Assembly (NCBI GenBank): GCA_027620075.1
Contig: JAQCEY010000002.1
Span: 40,358 to 104,357 of the forward strand
Direction of reading: 5' to 3'
From: Pseudomonadota bacterium
GTDB lineage: Bacteria > Pseudomonadota > Alphaproteobacteria > Rickettsiales > UBA6187
Length of the DNA: 64,000 nt
The notes beneath the pieces were generated by a model. That model ran no database searches. It was not told the DNA's origin and saw only the letters and a program-made list of their open reading frames with translations. How positions within the stretch are numbered: the first letter of the stretch is position 1; each line of letters begins with the position of its first letter. The translations under genes were made by a program, and so were the position numbers. Of the stretch, positions 53,972 to 64,000 are shown piece after piece.

Positions 53972-55183
53972 ATGAAAATATCCCCTCTTGCTCCAACCTC
54001 TTTTCCTGTTATGCCTCAAATTGAGGGCGTAAAAATAGCTACTGCCGCCGTCGGTATAAAATATAAGAACAGGACGGATTTGATGCTTGCGGAATTTGCA
54101 GCAGGTACGGTTGTGGCGGGGTGTTTTACCAAATCAAAAACGTGTAGTGCCAATATTCTTTGGGGGCGTGAGGCGTTAAAACAGGGGGCGGCAAGAGTAT
54201 TGATAGTAAATTCGGGGAACTCCAATGCGTTTAACGGTCGTTCGGGAGAAGAATCGGTTGAGCGTATAGTAAATTATACGGCACAGATTTTCGATTGTGA
54301 TAATGAGGAGGTTTATCCTTGTGCAACGGGCGTTATAGGTGCACCGTTGCCTGATGATAAGATTACGAGTGCTTTATCTTCCCTTAAAAATAATTTAAAG
54401 CCCGATATCTACGAAGAGGCAGCGAAGGCTATAATGACTACCGACACATATCCTAAGGGCAGTACCCGAACTGCCGTTATAGGCGGCGTAGAAGTCAGGA
54501 TAAACGGCATTGCTAAAGGTTCTGGCATGATTGCACCTGACATGGCAACCATGCTTTCCTATATTTTTACCGATGCTAATATCGAGCAGGAAAAGTTACA
54601 GAAGATATTTTTGAAATCTATAGAAAACTCCTTTAATTCAATTACGGTTGATAGCGATACTTCAACTTCCGATACGGCACTTATTTTCGCTACGGGCAAG
54701 GCGGGCAATGATAAAAAAGCCGACCTGAGGGATTTTGAGGACAAATTACAGGAGTTATTACTTGATTTAGCTCATCAGGTGGTGAAGGACGGTGAAGGTG
54801 CTGCCAAGTTCGTTCAAATTACCGTGACAGGAGCAGAAAATAAAAAAGCCGCCAAGGTTATAGCTATGAGTATTGCCAACTCACCCCTTGTTAAGACTGC
54901 AATAGCAGGTGAAGACGCAAATTGGGGCAGGATAGTTATGGCGGTAGGTAAGTCGGGAGAAGAGGCTGATAGGGACGCTATGAGCGTTTCTGTGGGAGGT
55001 GTAAATATAGTTACGGACGGTCAGCTAAACCCTTCTTATAACGAAGGTGATGTAACCGCCCATATGAAGGGGCAGAATATCGAGATATTAACGGATGTCG
55101 GTATAGATGATGGGGAAGCAACGGTCTGGACGTGTGACCTTACTCATGACTATATAACTATAAATGCGGATTATCGGAGCTAG
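53972..55183 (+). CDS. argJ: bifunctional ornithine acetyltransferase / N-acetylglutamate synthase
   Basis: 403 residues. The autoprocessing motif Lys-Gly-Ser-Gly-Met-Ile-Ala-Pro-Asp-Met-Ala-Thr-Met-Leu is intact; cleavage before its Thr yields the alpha and beta chains and the nucleophile. It recycles acetyl groups from acetylornithine to glutamate, and bifunctional members also use acetyl-CoA. AAGGA precedes the ATG. No other arginine genes are adjacent. Confidence 0.95.
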   Translation: MKISPLAPTSFPVMPQIEGVKIATAAVGIKYKNRTDLMLAEFAAGTVVAGCFTKSKTCSANILWGREALKQGAARVLIVNSGNSNAFNGRSGEESVERIVNYTAQIFDCDNEEVYPCATGVIGAPLPDDKITSALSSLKNNLKPDIYEEAAKAIMTTDTYPKGSTRTAVIGGVEVRINGIAKGSGMIAPDMATMLSYIFTDANIEQEKLQKIFLKSIENSFNSITVDSDTSTSDTALIFATGKAGNDKKADLRDFEDKLQELLLDLAHQVVKDGEGAAKFVQITVTGAENKKAAKVIAMSIANSPLVKTAIAGEDANWGRIVMAVGKSGEEADRDAMSVSVGGVNIVTDGQLNPSYNEGDVTAHMKGQNIEILTDVGIDDGEATVWTCDLTHDYITINADYRS

Positions 55184-55469
55184 TTTTGCTTAGTTTTATA
55201 GTATTTTTTGAAACTACGGTAACGGTAATAACATCTTTTTGTTCGAAGTTCTCTTGAAACCATTCACGAAGTGCTTATTTTCCAAAAATTCTTGGAGCAT
55301 ATGTGTTGTTGCAACGTCTGTTTATGTGTCCGGAAATTTTATAATTATCATACAAAATATTTATAGCCTCGTCATCGTTGCCAAAATAGTTCTGGTAACG
55401 AACAGAAACGTTAAAAAAGCCCTGTTTATAATAAGTAGGCTGTAAGATAAAGTTAAATGAGAGTGACAT
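55158..55469 (-). pseudogene. gene fragment with an in-frame stop, family not recognised
   Basis: A frame from an ATG at 55469 encodes 64 residues (ending Tyr-Ala-Pro-Arg-Ile-Phe-Gly-Lys) and meets TAA at 55275-55277. The same frame then continues plausibly (Ala-Leu-Arg-Glu-Trp-Phe-Gln-Glu-Asn-Phe-Glu-Gln) to a stop at 55158. The even amino-acid composition across the stop suggests a decayed C-terminal piece of a larger protein. It overlaps the 3' end of argJ on the other strand. I do not recognise the family. Confidence 0.4.
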
Positions 55470-55474
55470 TAATG

Positions 55475-55798
55475 CTATTTTTCTTGTTTAAACGCTATAG
55501 CCGCATTTATCATATTTTCAATTTCCGAAGCGTCGGTGTTAGTAACGTCTTCGGACTCCGTAGCTAAAATTGTGCAGCGTTCACCCGTAACTTCGGCAAA
55601 GCCTCCGCTGATGAATATTTTTTGTTTGTCCGAGCCTTCTTCAAGCTGAACGACTCCCGGACGTATGCTTGAAATAACCGGCGAGTGATTGGCAAGAACA
55701 CCAAAATCACCATCGCTTCCGGGTATAACTACCATATCGACATCTTTTGATAAGACTAATTTTTCAGGTGTTACCAGTTCAACGTTTATTTTGCTCAT
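55475..55798 (-). CDS. atpC: ATP synthase epsilon subunit (short form)
   Basis: 107 residues containing the N-terminal beta-sandwich (Val-Thr-Pro-Glu-Lys; Gly-Asp-Phe-Gly-Val-Leu-Ala-Asn-His-Ser-Pro) and only part of the C-terminal helical hairpin, shorter than the usual 130-140. The shortened C-terminus would weaken epsilon's inhibitory role. GGAGGA precedes the ATG. Last gene of the F1 cluster. Confidence 0.94.
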   Translation of the reverse strand: MSKINVELVTPEKLVLSKDVDMVVIPGSDGDFGVLANHSPVISSIRPGVVQLEEGSDKQKIFISGGFAEVTGERCTILATESEDVTNTDASEIENMINAAIAFKQEK

Positions 55799-55874
55799 TT
55801 TATCCTCCGGATAAAGGAACTAAGAAAATAAGAGTTTTCTTAAATTCTCAGTTCCTATATTCATAGTTCTTTAA

Positions 55875-58272
<2,398 letters not shown>

Positions 58273-58274
58273 AT

Positions 58275-59150
58275 CTACACCGCTTCCGCACCTGCGATAA
58301 TTTCAATCAACTCGGTTGTAATGGCAGCCTGCCTTGTTCTGTTATAAACAAGAGTAAGTTTCTTAATCATTTCACCTGCGTTCCTCGTCGCATTGTCCAT
58401 TGCGGACATTCTTGCACCATGCTCACTTGCGGAGTTTTCTAAAAATGCGTTATATACCTGCACACCTAGATTTTTCGGCAACAATTCTTCTAATATTTGT
58501 GACTCGGACGGTTCAAACTCGAAGATTGAATCGGTTTGTACGGCATGTTCCTTGTCTATGTTAAGCGGTATTAATTGTTGTTCGGTAACTTCCTGAGAAA
58601 TTGCGGTAATGAACTTGTTGTAATATATCGTGCATACGTCAAATTCACCATTATTGAACATTTTTATAATGTTGTTTGATTGCTCTGCCGCATCTTCGAA
58701 CGGAATGAATTTCTTTTTACTTATATCAAAAGTTTTCCCGATGATATTATCTTTATGTTCGTTTTTTAAAAGTTCATATCCTTTTTTACCGATACATATT
58801 ATCTTATACTCTTTCTTTTGCGATTTAAGATTCTGTATCTTTGCTTTTACAGCCTTGATAAGGTGTGTGTTAAAAGCTCCGCATAACCCGCGGTCGGAAG
58901 ATATTACCACCAGCAGGTGTACATTATCCTTACCGTTACCGACAAGCAATTTAGGTGCGGATTCCGGTGATACATTAGCGGCAAGGGTACTTAGGACTTT
59001 TTCCATGCGTTCTGCGTAAGGGGCTGCATTTTCAGCAAGCTCACGTGCTTTACGCAACTTTGCAGCGGATACCACCTTCATCGCACTGGTTATCTTTTGA
59101 GTCGATTTAACGCTGTTAATCCTGATTTTTAAATCTTTTAAGTTAGCCAT
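58275..59150 (-). CDS. atpG: ATP synthase gamma subunit
   Basis: 291 residues. The N-terminal Lys-Ile-Arg-Ile-Asn-Ser-Val-Lys-Ser-Thr-Gln-Lys-Ile-Thr helix, Ser-Ser-Asp-Arg-Gly-Leu-Cys-Gly-Ala-Phe-Asn and the C-terminal Tyr-Asn-Arg-Thr-Arg-Gln-Ala-Ala-Ile-Thr helix form the rotor shaft. It is followed closely by the LD-carboxypeptidase gene. Confidence 0.97.
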   Translation of the reverse strand: MANLKDLKIRINSVKSTQKITSAMKVVSAAKLRKARELAENAAPYAERMEKVLSTLAANVSPESAPKLLVGNGKDNVHLLVVISSDRGLCGAFNTHLIKAVKAKIQNLKSQKKEYKIICIGKKGYELLKNEHKDNIIGKTFDISKKKFIPFEDAAEQSNNIIKMFNNGEFDVCTIYYNKFITAISQEVTEQQLIPLNIDKEHAVQTDSIFEFEPSESQILEELLPKNLGVQVYNAFLENSASEHGARMSAMDNATRNAGEMIKKLTLVYNRTRQAAITTELIEIIAGAEAV

Positions 59151-59181
59151 AACTTTTCCCTAGAGTCCAAGAATTACAGAA

Positions 59182-60717
59182 TCATGCTACAAACGTTTTT
59201 ACAAATTCACCCAACACTTTTTTCAGCTTACCTTCAACATCTTCCGATATTTTTTGCTCGGTACGGATTGCGTCCAAAATATCCTTATGAGAAGAGCGAA
59301 GCTTGCCGAGGAATGCTTTTTCAAACGCAACCACATCATTTTGAGGTATTTTGTCCAGATATCCCTTTACACCGGCAAATATTACAACAACCTGTTCTTC
59401 CATAACAAGCGGAGAATACTGTCCTTGTTTAAGCAATTCCACTAATCTTGAGCCGCGAGCAAGTAACTGCTGGGTAGCCGCATCAAGGTCTGAACCGAAC
59501 TGTGCGAATGCCGCCATTTCACGGTATTGTGCCAATTCCAGTTTAATTGAACCTGCAACCTGTTTCATCGCTTTTAGCTGTGCTGCCGAACCCACACGGG
59601 ATACTGACAGACCAACGTTAACCGCAGGACGTACACCTTTATAGAAAAGGTCGGTTTCTAAGAATATCTGACCGTCGGTAATTGATATTACGTTTGTCGG
59701 GATATATGCAGATACGTCGCCCGCCTGTGTTTCAATGATAGGAAGGGCGGTAAGTGAACCTGCACCGTTTTCATCAGACATTTTAGCCGCACGTTCCAAT
59801 AAGCGTGAGTGCAAGTAGAATACGTCACCCGGATATGCTTCACGACCCGGAGGACGACGAAGAAGCAGGGACATCTGACGATAAGCAACCGCATGTTTTG
59901 AAAGGTCATCATAAACTATCAGCCCGTGCATACCGTTATCACGGAAATATTCACCCATGGTAACACCGACATATGGTGCAAGATATTGAAGAGGTGCAGG
60001 GTCTGAAGCGGTTGCCGCAACAACTATAGTATATTCTAAAGCACCTGTTTCTTCTAGTTTCTTAACTACTTTTGCCACAGTTGAGCGTTTTTGACCGATA
60101 CAAACATAGATACAGTAAAGCTTCTTGCTTTCATCATCGGTTTTGCTGTTGATTGATTTTTGGTTAAGTATTGTGTCGATAGCAACGGCTGTTTTACCTG
60201 TCTGACGGTCACCGATGATAAGCTCACGCTGACCGCGACCGATAGGGATAAGAGCATCAATAGCTTTAATACCCGTTTGCACAGGCTCGTGTACCGATTT
60301 ACGTGCGATAATTCCCGGAGCTTTTACTTCAATACGGCTGGTCTGTTTGCATTTTAAAGGGCCTTTGCCGTCTATAGGGTTGCCAAGACCGTCAACTACA
60401 CGACCTAACAGCTCTTTTCCTATGCCGACTTCAACTATTTTTCCGGTACGTTTTACCGTGTCACCCTCTTTGATATCCGTGTCCGCACCGAAGATAACCA
60501 CACCCACATTGTCGGTTTCGAGGTTAAGTGCCATGCCTTTTAGACCGCCCTTGAATTCTATCATCTCACCTGCCTGAACATCGTCAAGTCCGTAAATCAC
60601 GGCGATACCGTCTTTTACGGTAACAACCTGACCGATTTCACTTAATTCAGGCTCGTTATTATAGTTTGCTATCTGCTTTTTCAATATACTTGAAACTTCT
60701 GCCGCGCGGATACTCAT
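59182..60717 (-). CDS. atpA: ATP synthase alpha subunit
   Basis: 511 residues. The P-loop is Gly-Asp-Arg-Gln-Thr-Gly-Lys-Thr, with Asp-Gly-Ile-Ala-Val-Ile-Tyr-Gly-Leu near the N-terminus and [15 protein letters not shown]. Non-catalytic nucleotide-binding subunit of F1. AAGGAG precedes the ATG. Confidence 0.98.
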   Translation of the reverse strand: MSIRAAEVSSILKKQIANYNNEPELSEIGQVVTVKDGIAVIYGLDDVQAGEMIEFKGGLKGMALNLETDNVGVVIFGADTDIKEGDTVKRTGKIVEVGIGKELLGRVVDGLGNPIDGKGPLKCKQTSRIEVKAPGIIARKSVHEPVQTGIKAIDALIPIGRGQRELIIGDRQTGKTAVAIDTILNQKSINSKTDDESKKLYCIYVCIGQKRSTVAKVVKKLEETGALEYTIVVAATASDPAPLQYLAPYVGVTMGEYFRDNGMHGLIVYDDLSKHAVAYRQMSLLLRRPPGREAYPGDVFYLHSRLLERAAKMSDENGAGSLTALPIIETQAGDVSAYIPTNVISITDGQIFLETDLFYKGVRPAVNVGLSVSRVGSAAQLKAMKQVAGSIKLELAQYREMAAFAQFGSDLDAATQQLLARGSRLVELLKQGQYSPLVMEEQVVVIFAGVKGYLDKIPQNDVVAFEKAFLGKLRSSHKDILDAIRTEQKISEDVEGKLKKVLGEFVKTFVA

Positions 60718-60754
60718 AAATTTAACTCCTTAAACGAATATTTACTTTTTTTGC

Positions 60755-61306
60755 TTAACCGGCTATTGCCTGTTTTGTTATAACTTTTAATTTTTCCAGA
60801 CCGCCCGATACTGATGCGTCTATCATTTTTGAACCGACCCTTACTATTATACCGCCCAAAATAGCCTCATCGACTTGCTCTTGTGCGGTTACGGTTTTGT
60901 TCAGAGTTTTACTCAAGGATTTCTCGATATCCGTAATTTGTTTTTTCAAAAGAGGTTTTGCGGATATAATGTTAGCCGTAACCTCTCCGTTATGCTCTTT
61001 TACCATTTCAAAATACGAACTTGCCACATCATAAAGAATTTTTAGCCTTCCGTTATCTATAAGCACCTTGATGAACTTTTCGGTAATGTCGTTTACGCCT
61101 ATTTTTTTCAGGATAAACAGCATAGCATTATGCTGTTCCGATTTTGAAATCACAGGATTTTGCACAGCTTCACGTAAATTTTGTGATTCTTTCAACAGCT
61201 CCTGTAGTGAAACGAAGTCTTTTTGTACTTTGTCAACGGACTTTGACTCTAAGGCTAACTCAAAAACGGCTTTTGCGTAACGTTTTGATAATATGGAATT
61301 TGACAT
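60755..61306 (-). CDS. atpH: ATP synthase delta subunit
   Basis: 183 residues. The N-terminal helical domain begins Ser-Lys-Arg-Tyr-Ala-Lys-Ala-Val-Phe-Glu-Leu-Ala, and the C-terminal Leu-Gly-Gly-Ile-Ile-Val-Arg-Val-Gly-Ser-Lys-Met-Ile-Asp-Ala-Ser is diagnostic. It connects F1 to the peripheral stalk. First gene of the F1 cluster; the F0 genes are not here, as is normal in alphaproteobacteria. Confidence 0.96.
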   Translation of the reverse strand: MSNSILSKRYAKAVFELALESKSVDKVQKDFVSLQELLKESQNLREAVQNPVISKSEQHNAMLFILKKIGVNDITEKFIKVLIDNGRLKILYDVASSYFEMVKEHNGEVTANIISAKPLLKKQITDIEKSLSKTLNKTVTAQEQVDEAILGGIIVRVGSKMIDASVSGGLEKLKVITKQAIAG

Positions 61307-61450
61307 ATTTGTAAGCTCTTCCCTTTACGAACTTAAGTGAATCGGGGCATACTTAGCATAGGCGGCGTGTCGTTGCAAGCAGTAATTTGATTTTGCTCAG
61401 AGTTTTTGTTTTATATATGAATAATGATGTAAAAAGATGATTCTTTTTTA

Positions 61451-61613
61451 GGCATTGCTAACAAAAATAATTAACACTTCTTAAGTTGTGTCATTCCCCG
61501 AACTTACGTATGTAAATTATAGGGGAATCTCAGGTAATTTGAACAGGATTACCCTATAATTTTGTTACACAAAATTCGGGTAATGACGTAAAACTACATT
61601 AGTTAGCAATGCC
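61451..61613. repeat. MITE-like element with 12-bp perfect terminal inverted repeats
   Basis: GGCATTGCTAAC (61451-61462) is inverted as GTTAGCAATGCC (61602-61613). Inside, TGTCATTCCCCGAA faces ATTCGGGTAATGACG, and two more paired segments (ATTATAGGG and CCCTATAAT) are present. Both flanks read TTTTTA. It fills most of the 316-bp gap between atpH and bioA; no gene is seen there. The inner TCATTCCCCGAA resembles the core of the elements at 7626 and 14142. Confidence 0.75.
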
Positions 61614-61622
61614 CTTTTTAGA

Positions 61623-62882
61623 TTATAAAGATAATACGACTTTACATAATGTGTCGGTTAGGGTTGTCAGTTCTTCTTTTGATATGGTAAAAGGCGGCAT
61701 GATATAGACAACGTCCTTAAACGGGCGAAGCCATACACCACGTTTTATGAATTCGCTACGCATTTGGAATATTTCGTCCCAGTTTGTATCCAACTGGACG
61801 ACCCCTATCGCACCTTTTATCCTGACATCAATAACTTTCTCTAGCTTTTTTAGCGGCTTTAGTGCCTGATATAGCTGTTTTTCTATTGCACTCACCTGTT
61901 CAAGCCTGTTTTCTGATTCAAACAAATCCAAAGACGCATTTGCGGCGGCACATGCAAGCGGGTTTGCCATGAAGGTAGGGCCGCTCATAAGTGCTTTTTC
62001 CATTTCATCACTTAAGAAACCGTTATAAACATCTTCTGTGGTTATTGTGGCGGCAAGGGTCATAACTCCGCCCGTCAGCCCTTTTCCTACGCACATTATA
62101 TCCGGAGTTATTGAGGCCTCCTCACATGCGAACATATAGCCTGTACGTCCGAACCCCGTCATTACCTCGTCGGCTATAAACAGCAGATCATATTTTTTAC
62201 ATATGCGGTATATTTCTGCAAGAACATCGGTTGAGTGGAATTTTAGCCCCCCTGCTCCCTGTACCAGCGGTTCAATGATAACGCCCGCTACGGTATCGCC
62301 TATGCCGTCAACCATAGTTTCAAATTCTGCGAAATCATATTCATCGCTCGGCACTCTTAAAGAGAATTGTTTAGGCATATAATCGTTAAAGAACCTGTGC
62401 ATACCGTCATCGGGGTCACATAAAGACATACAGCCCATAGTATCGCCGTGATAGCCGTTATCGAAACTGATAAACTTATTACGTTTTTTGTTTCCCTGAT
62501 TACGCCAGAATTGTACAGCCATTTTCATGGCGGTTTCAACTGCAGTTGAGCCTGAATCCGTAAAAAAGACCCTGTCAAGTCCGGTAAGATTAGCCAGTCT
62601 TCGGGCAAGTTTATACGCCTGTTCATTTGCCGTGCCTGCAAACATGAAATGCGGCATTATTTTTGCCTGCGTTGTTAAAGCGTTTATGATGTGAGGGTTA
62701 TTATATCCGTGGCATGCACTCCACCATGAAGATATGCCGTCAATAAGCCGGCTGCCGTCCTCCAAGGTTACCTTGCAGCCGTCTGCGGACACGACCTTTA
62801 TCGGCTCCGGTGCGGTTTTTTCCTGCGTGTATGGGTGCCAGATATGTTCTTTGCCGTTATTATACCAGTTATCCTTCTTCAT
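61623..62882 (-). CDS. bioA: adenosylmethionine-8-amino-7-oxononanoate aminotransferase
   Basis: 419 residues from the ATG at 62882, which has GGGGAG upstream; an ATG at 62912 would add a poor leader. His-Ile-Trp-His-Pro-Tyr-Thr-Gln is diagnostic for BioA. Trp-Trp-Ser-Ala-Cys-His-Gly-Tyr, Ala-Asp-Glu-Val-Met-Thr-Gly-Phe-Gly-Arg-Thr-Gly and Gly-Lys-Gly-Leu-Thr-Gly-Gly (PLP Lys) are intact. It makes 7,8-diaminopelargonate for BioD. It is downstream of the ThiE-like gene and bioB on the same strand. Confidence 0.95.
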   Translation of the reverse strand: MKKDNWYNNGKEHIWHPYTQEKTAPEPIKVVSADGCKVTLEDGSRLIDGISSWWSACHGYNNPHIINALTTQAKIMPHFMFAGTANEQAYKLARRLANLTGLDRVFFTDSGSTAVETAMKMAVQFWRNQGNKKRNKFISFDNGYHGDTMGCMSLCDPDDGMHRFFNDYMPKQFSLRVPSDEYDFAEFETMVDGIGDTVAGVIIEPLVQGAGGLKFHSTDVLAEIYRICKKYDLLFIADEVMTGFGRTGYMFACEEASITPDIMCVGKGLTGGVMTLAATITTEDVYNGFLSDEMEKALMSGPTFMANPLACAAANASLDLFESENRLEQVSAIEKQLYQALKPLKKLEKVIDVRIKGAIGVVQLDTNWDEIFQMRSEFIKRGVWLRPFKDVVYIMPPFTISKEELTTLTDTLCKVVLSL

Positions 62883-62906
62883 TTTCTCCCCGAACAAGTA
62901 ACTTTT

Positions 62907-62937
62907 TGTCATACACGGGATTCACCGTTGAATGACA
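62907..62937. repeat. short TGTCAT hairpin between the ThiE-like gene and bioA
   Basis: TGTCAT (62907-62912) and ATGACA (62932-62937) frame ACACGGGATTCACCGTTGA, in which the CGG and CCG also pair. It is a small member of the TGTCAT-ended repeats. It overlaps the leader of bioA. Confidence 0.4.
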
Positions 62938-62946
62938 TTAGAGTAA

Positions 62947-63669
62947 TTACTGCAAGTTCCTCCCCGAAATAGAATCTTCTATTGTTTTGCTGATTTCGTC
63001 TACTGCTTCAGCTATGTTTTCTTTCCTATCCCATACGAAATCACCGCATCCTATGAAATCCACACCGCTATGCGTAAGCTGTTCGCACACTTCCCTAGTT
63101 ATATAGCCCTTTACGGCACATGGTTTTTCAGAATGGGTTTTCCAGTATTGGACAAGTTCAAAAGTTTTATCTCCGCTATATTCAAACGATACATAATCTA
63201 TAATATCATTAACTATATATTTTTTTGCGGTTGCTATACAGCCTTTGCAGTCTATGCCGATTATAAAGTTGTCACCGAATTTTTTCCTTAGATTTTCTAT
63301 ATTTTCTGCCTCATTATCATCAAGTATGATTCCGTCGGCGTTATACTTTTCCAGCATTTCTATACGTGATTTAATAATGAATACAATGCCGCTATTTTTG
63401 CATATTGCAGAAACAAGATCGGCATTTGTGTGATAATCTTCATCAGAAGCGCCGGGTAGGTAAAACTCAAGAGCGTGCATGTTTTTTTCATAAAACGATT
63501 TGTTTACCTGACGGAAGGCGTGTCCGAGTGCTATCGGGAATTCATAGCCGCTAGTTTGCATGGGGCTAGTGAAATACAGCCCGATATCGGGCGAGCCTTC
63601 AACTTTATACTCCCTTTTTTTTGAGGCGGCTTTTTGTAAATTAAGTTCTTTTAATTTTTGTTCGTCCAT
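62947..63669 (-). CDS. thiamine-phosphate-synthase-like (ThiE/TenI fold) protein in the biotin operon
   Basis: 240 residues. The second half follows the ThiE TIM-barrel pattern: Ala-Asp-Gly-Ile-Ile-Leu-Asp-Asp, Phe-Ile-Ile-Gly-Ile-Asp-Cys, Asp-Tyr-Val-Ser-Phe, Pro-Cys-Ala-Val-Lys-Gly-Tyr-Ile, Gly-Val-Asp-Phe-Ile-Gly-Cys-Gly. The canonical pyrophosphate-binding Gly-Gly-Ile and Gly-Pro-x-x-x-Thr-x-Thr-Lys motifs are not seen, so thiamine phosphate synthase activity is doubtful. It lies between bioB and bioA, suggesting a role tied to biotin, but none can be assigned. Confidence 0.65.
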   Translation of the reverse strand: MDEQKLKELNLQKAASKKREYKVEGSPDIGLYFTSPMQTSGYEFPIALGHAFRQVNKSFYEKNMHALEFYLPGASDEDYHTNADLVSAICKNSGIVFIIKSRIEMLEKYNADGIILDDNEAENIENLRKKFGDNFIIGIDCKGCIATAKKYIVNDIIDYVSFEYSGDKTFELVQYWKTHSEKPCAVKGYITREVCEQLTHSGVDFIGCGDFVWDRKENIAEAVDEISKTIEDSISGRNLQ

Positions 63670-63707
63670 ATTCTTTTGTATTTGTTTATAATCGGAACTT
63701 TTTAAAG

Positions 63708-64000
63708 CTATCTTACTGCGGATTCCTTAATATTTTGTTTACAAATCCCTTCAATTTCAATTCCTAAGCGGTTAAATAGCTTTTTATCCTCATTTTCTTT
63801 GGGGTTTGGAGTCGTAAGTAGTTTTTCGCCGTAGAAAATTGAATTTGCTCCTGCCAAAAAGCACAAAGCCTGCATTTGGTCGTTCATGCTCTCACGTCCT
63901 GCCGACAGCCTAACATATGACTTAGGCATCATTATACGGGCAACGGCGATTGTTCTTACAAAATCAAAAGGGTCTATATCGGCTTCCAGTTCAAGCGGTG
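63708..64000 (-). CDS. bioB: biotin synthase, 3' part (5' end outside the window)
   Basis: The frame is open to the window edge. Visible residues include [17 protein letters not shown], Val-Arg-Leu-Ser-Ala-Gly-Arg and [18 protein letters not shown], the C-terminal barrel of BioB; the Arg is the known cluster ligand position. The radical SAM CxxxCxxC lies outside. BioB inserts sulfur into dethiobiotin. Confidence 0.94.
   Translation of the reverse strand, partial: PLELEADIDPFDFVRTIAVARIMMPKSYVRLSAGRESMNDQMQALCFLAGANSIFYGEKLLTTPNPKENEDKKLFNRLGIEIEGICKQNIKESAVR

Overview
The window is AT-rich chromosomal DNA from an alphaproteobacterium. The best order-level clues are the hemE / replication-origin / ppsR-aroE-coaE-dnaQ arrangement, the secB-Tim44-mltA-Smr neighbourhood, the Mic60-hemD pair, split ATP synthase genes (F1 only, no F0) and a heat-shock promoter of the alphaproteobacterial RpoH type before dnaK. 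Ankyrin and PAS_5 proteins, many short dispersed repeats and several decaying genes fit a host-associated or Rickettsiales-like lineage, but the exact taxon cannot be fixed from the sequence alone.

Layout. 1-3.1 kb: relic of a four-helix-bundle gene, greA, a TRIC-type channel, hemJ, thiS, aroQ and a deformylase-like gene with altered catalytic motifs. 3.2-7.6 kb: dnaK, a VirB8-like periplasmic protein, dnaJ, csrA. 7.8-14.8 kb: PAS protein, alaS, purN, a small RTX protein, a DASS transporter, a truncated ankyrin protein. 14.9-19.3 kb: bioD-secB against Tim44-mltA-two small genes-Smr. 19.3-27.5 kb: prepilin, gshB, BON lipoprotein, lipB, tRNA-Leu(GAG), mgtE, mic60-hemD, S24-like regulator, prepilin. 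27.6-35.1 kb: dnaE, DUF350 protein, prepilin, hemH-hemE. 35.13-35.52 kb: the likely chromosomal origin (A/T-only stretch plus DnaA boxes). 35.5-38.7 kb: ppsR-aroE-coaE-dnaQ. 38.7-50.4 kb: an accessory block of giant modular prepilin-like surface proteins. 50.6-55.2 kb: tatC-serS-mscS, argJ. 55.5-61.3 kb: atpH-A-G-(LD-carboxypeptidase)-D-C. 61.6-64 kb: bioA, a ThiE-like protein and the 3' end of bioB.

The most interesting region is 38.7-50.4 kb. Three very long prepilin-like proteins share an N-terminal pilin module and a Cys-rich stalk, but carry different C-terminal tips (three LamG-like domains, a DUF1566/C-type-lectin-like domain, or one LamG-like domain). Next to the DUF1566 tip lies a gene that looks like avd, the accessory protein of diversity-generating retroelements (DGRs). 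A second DUF1566 tip fragment lies just beyond it. The two tips are near-identical at constant positions and differ almost only where one copy has adenine on the coding strand, which is the fingerprint of adenine-specific mutagenic retrohoming. No reverse transcriptase or template repeat is in the window, so this is either the target part of a DGR whose reverse transcriptase lies elsewhere, or a relic. One paralogue is interrupted by a single amber codon at a conserved Trp, and the longest one has no ordinary start codon before its prepilin cleavage site.
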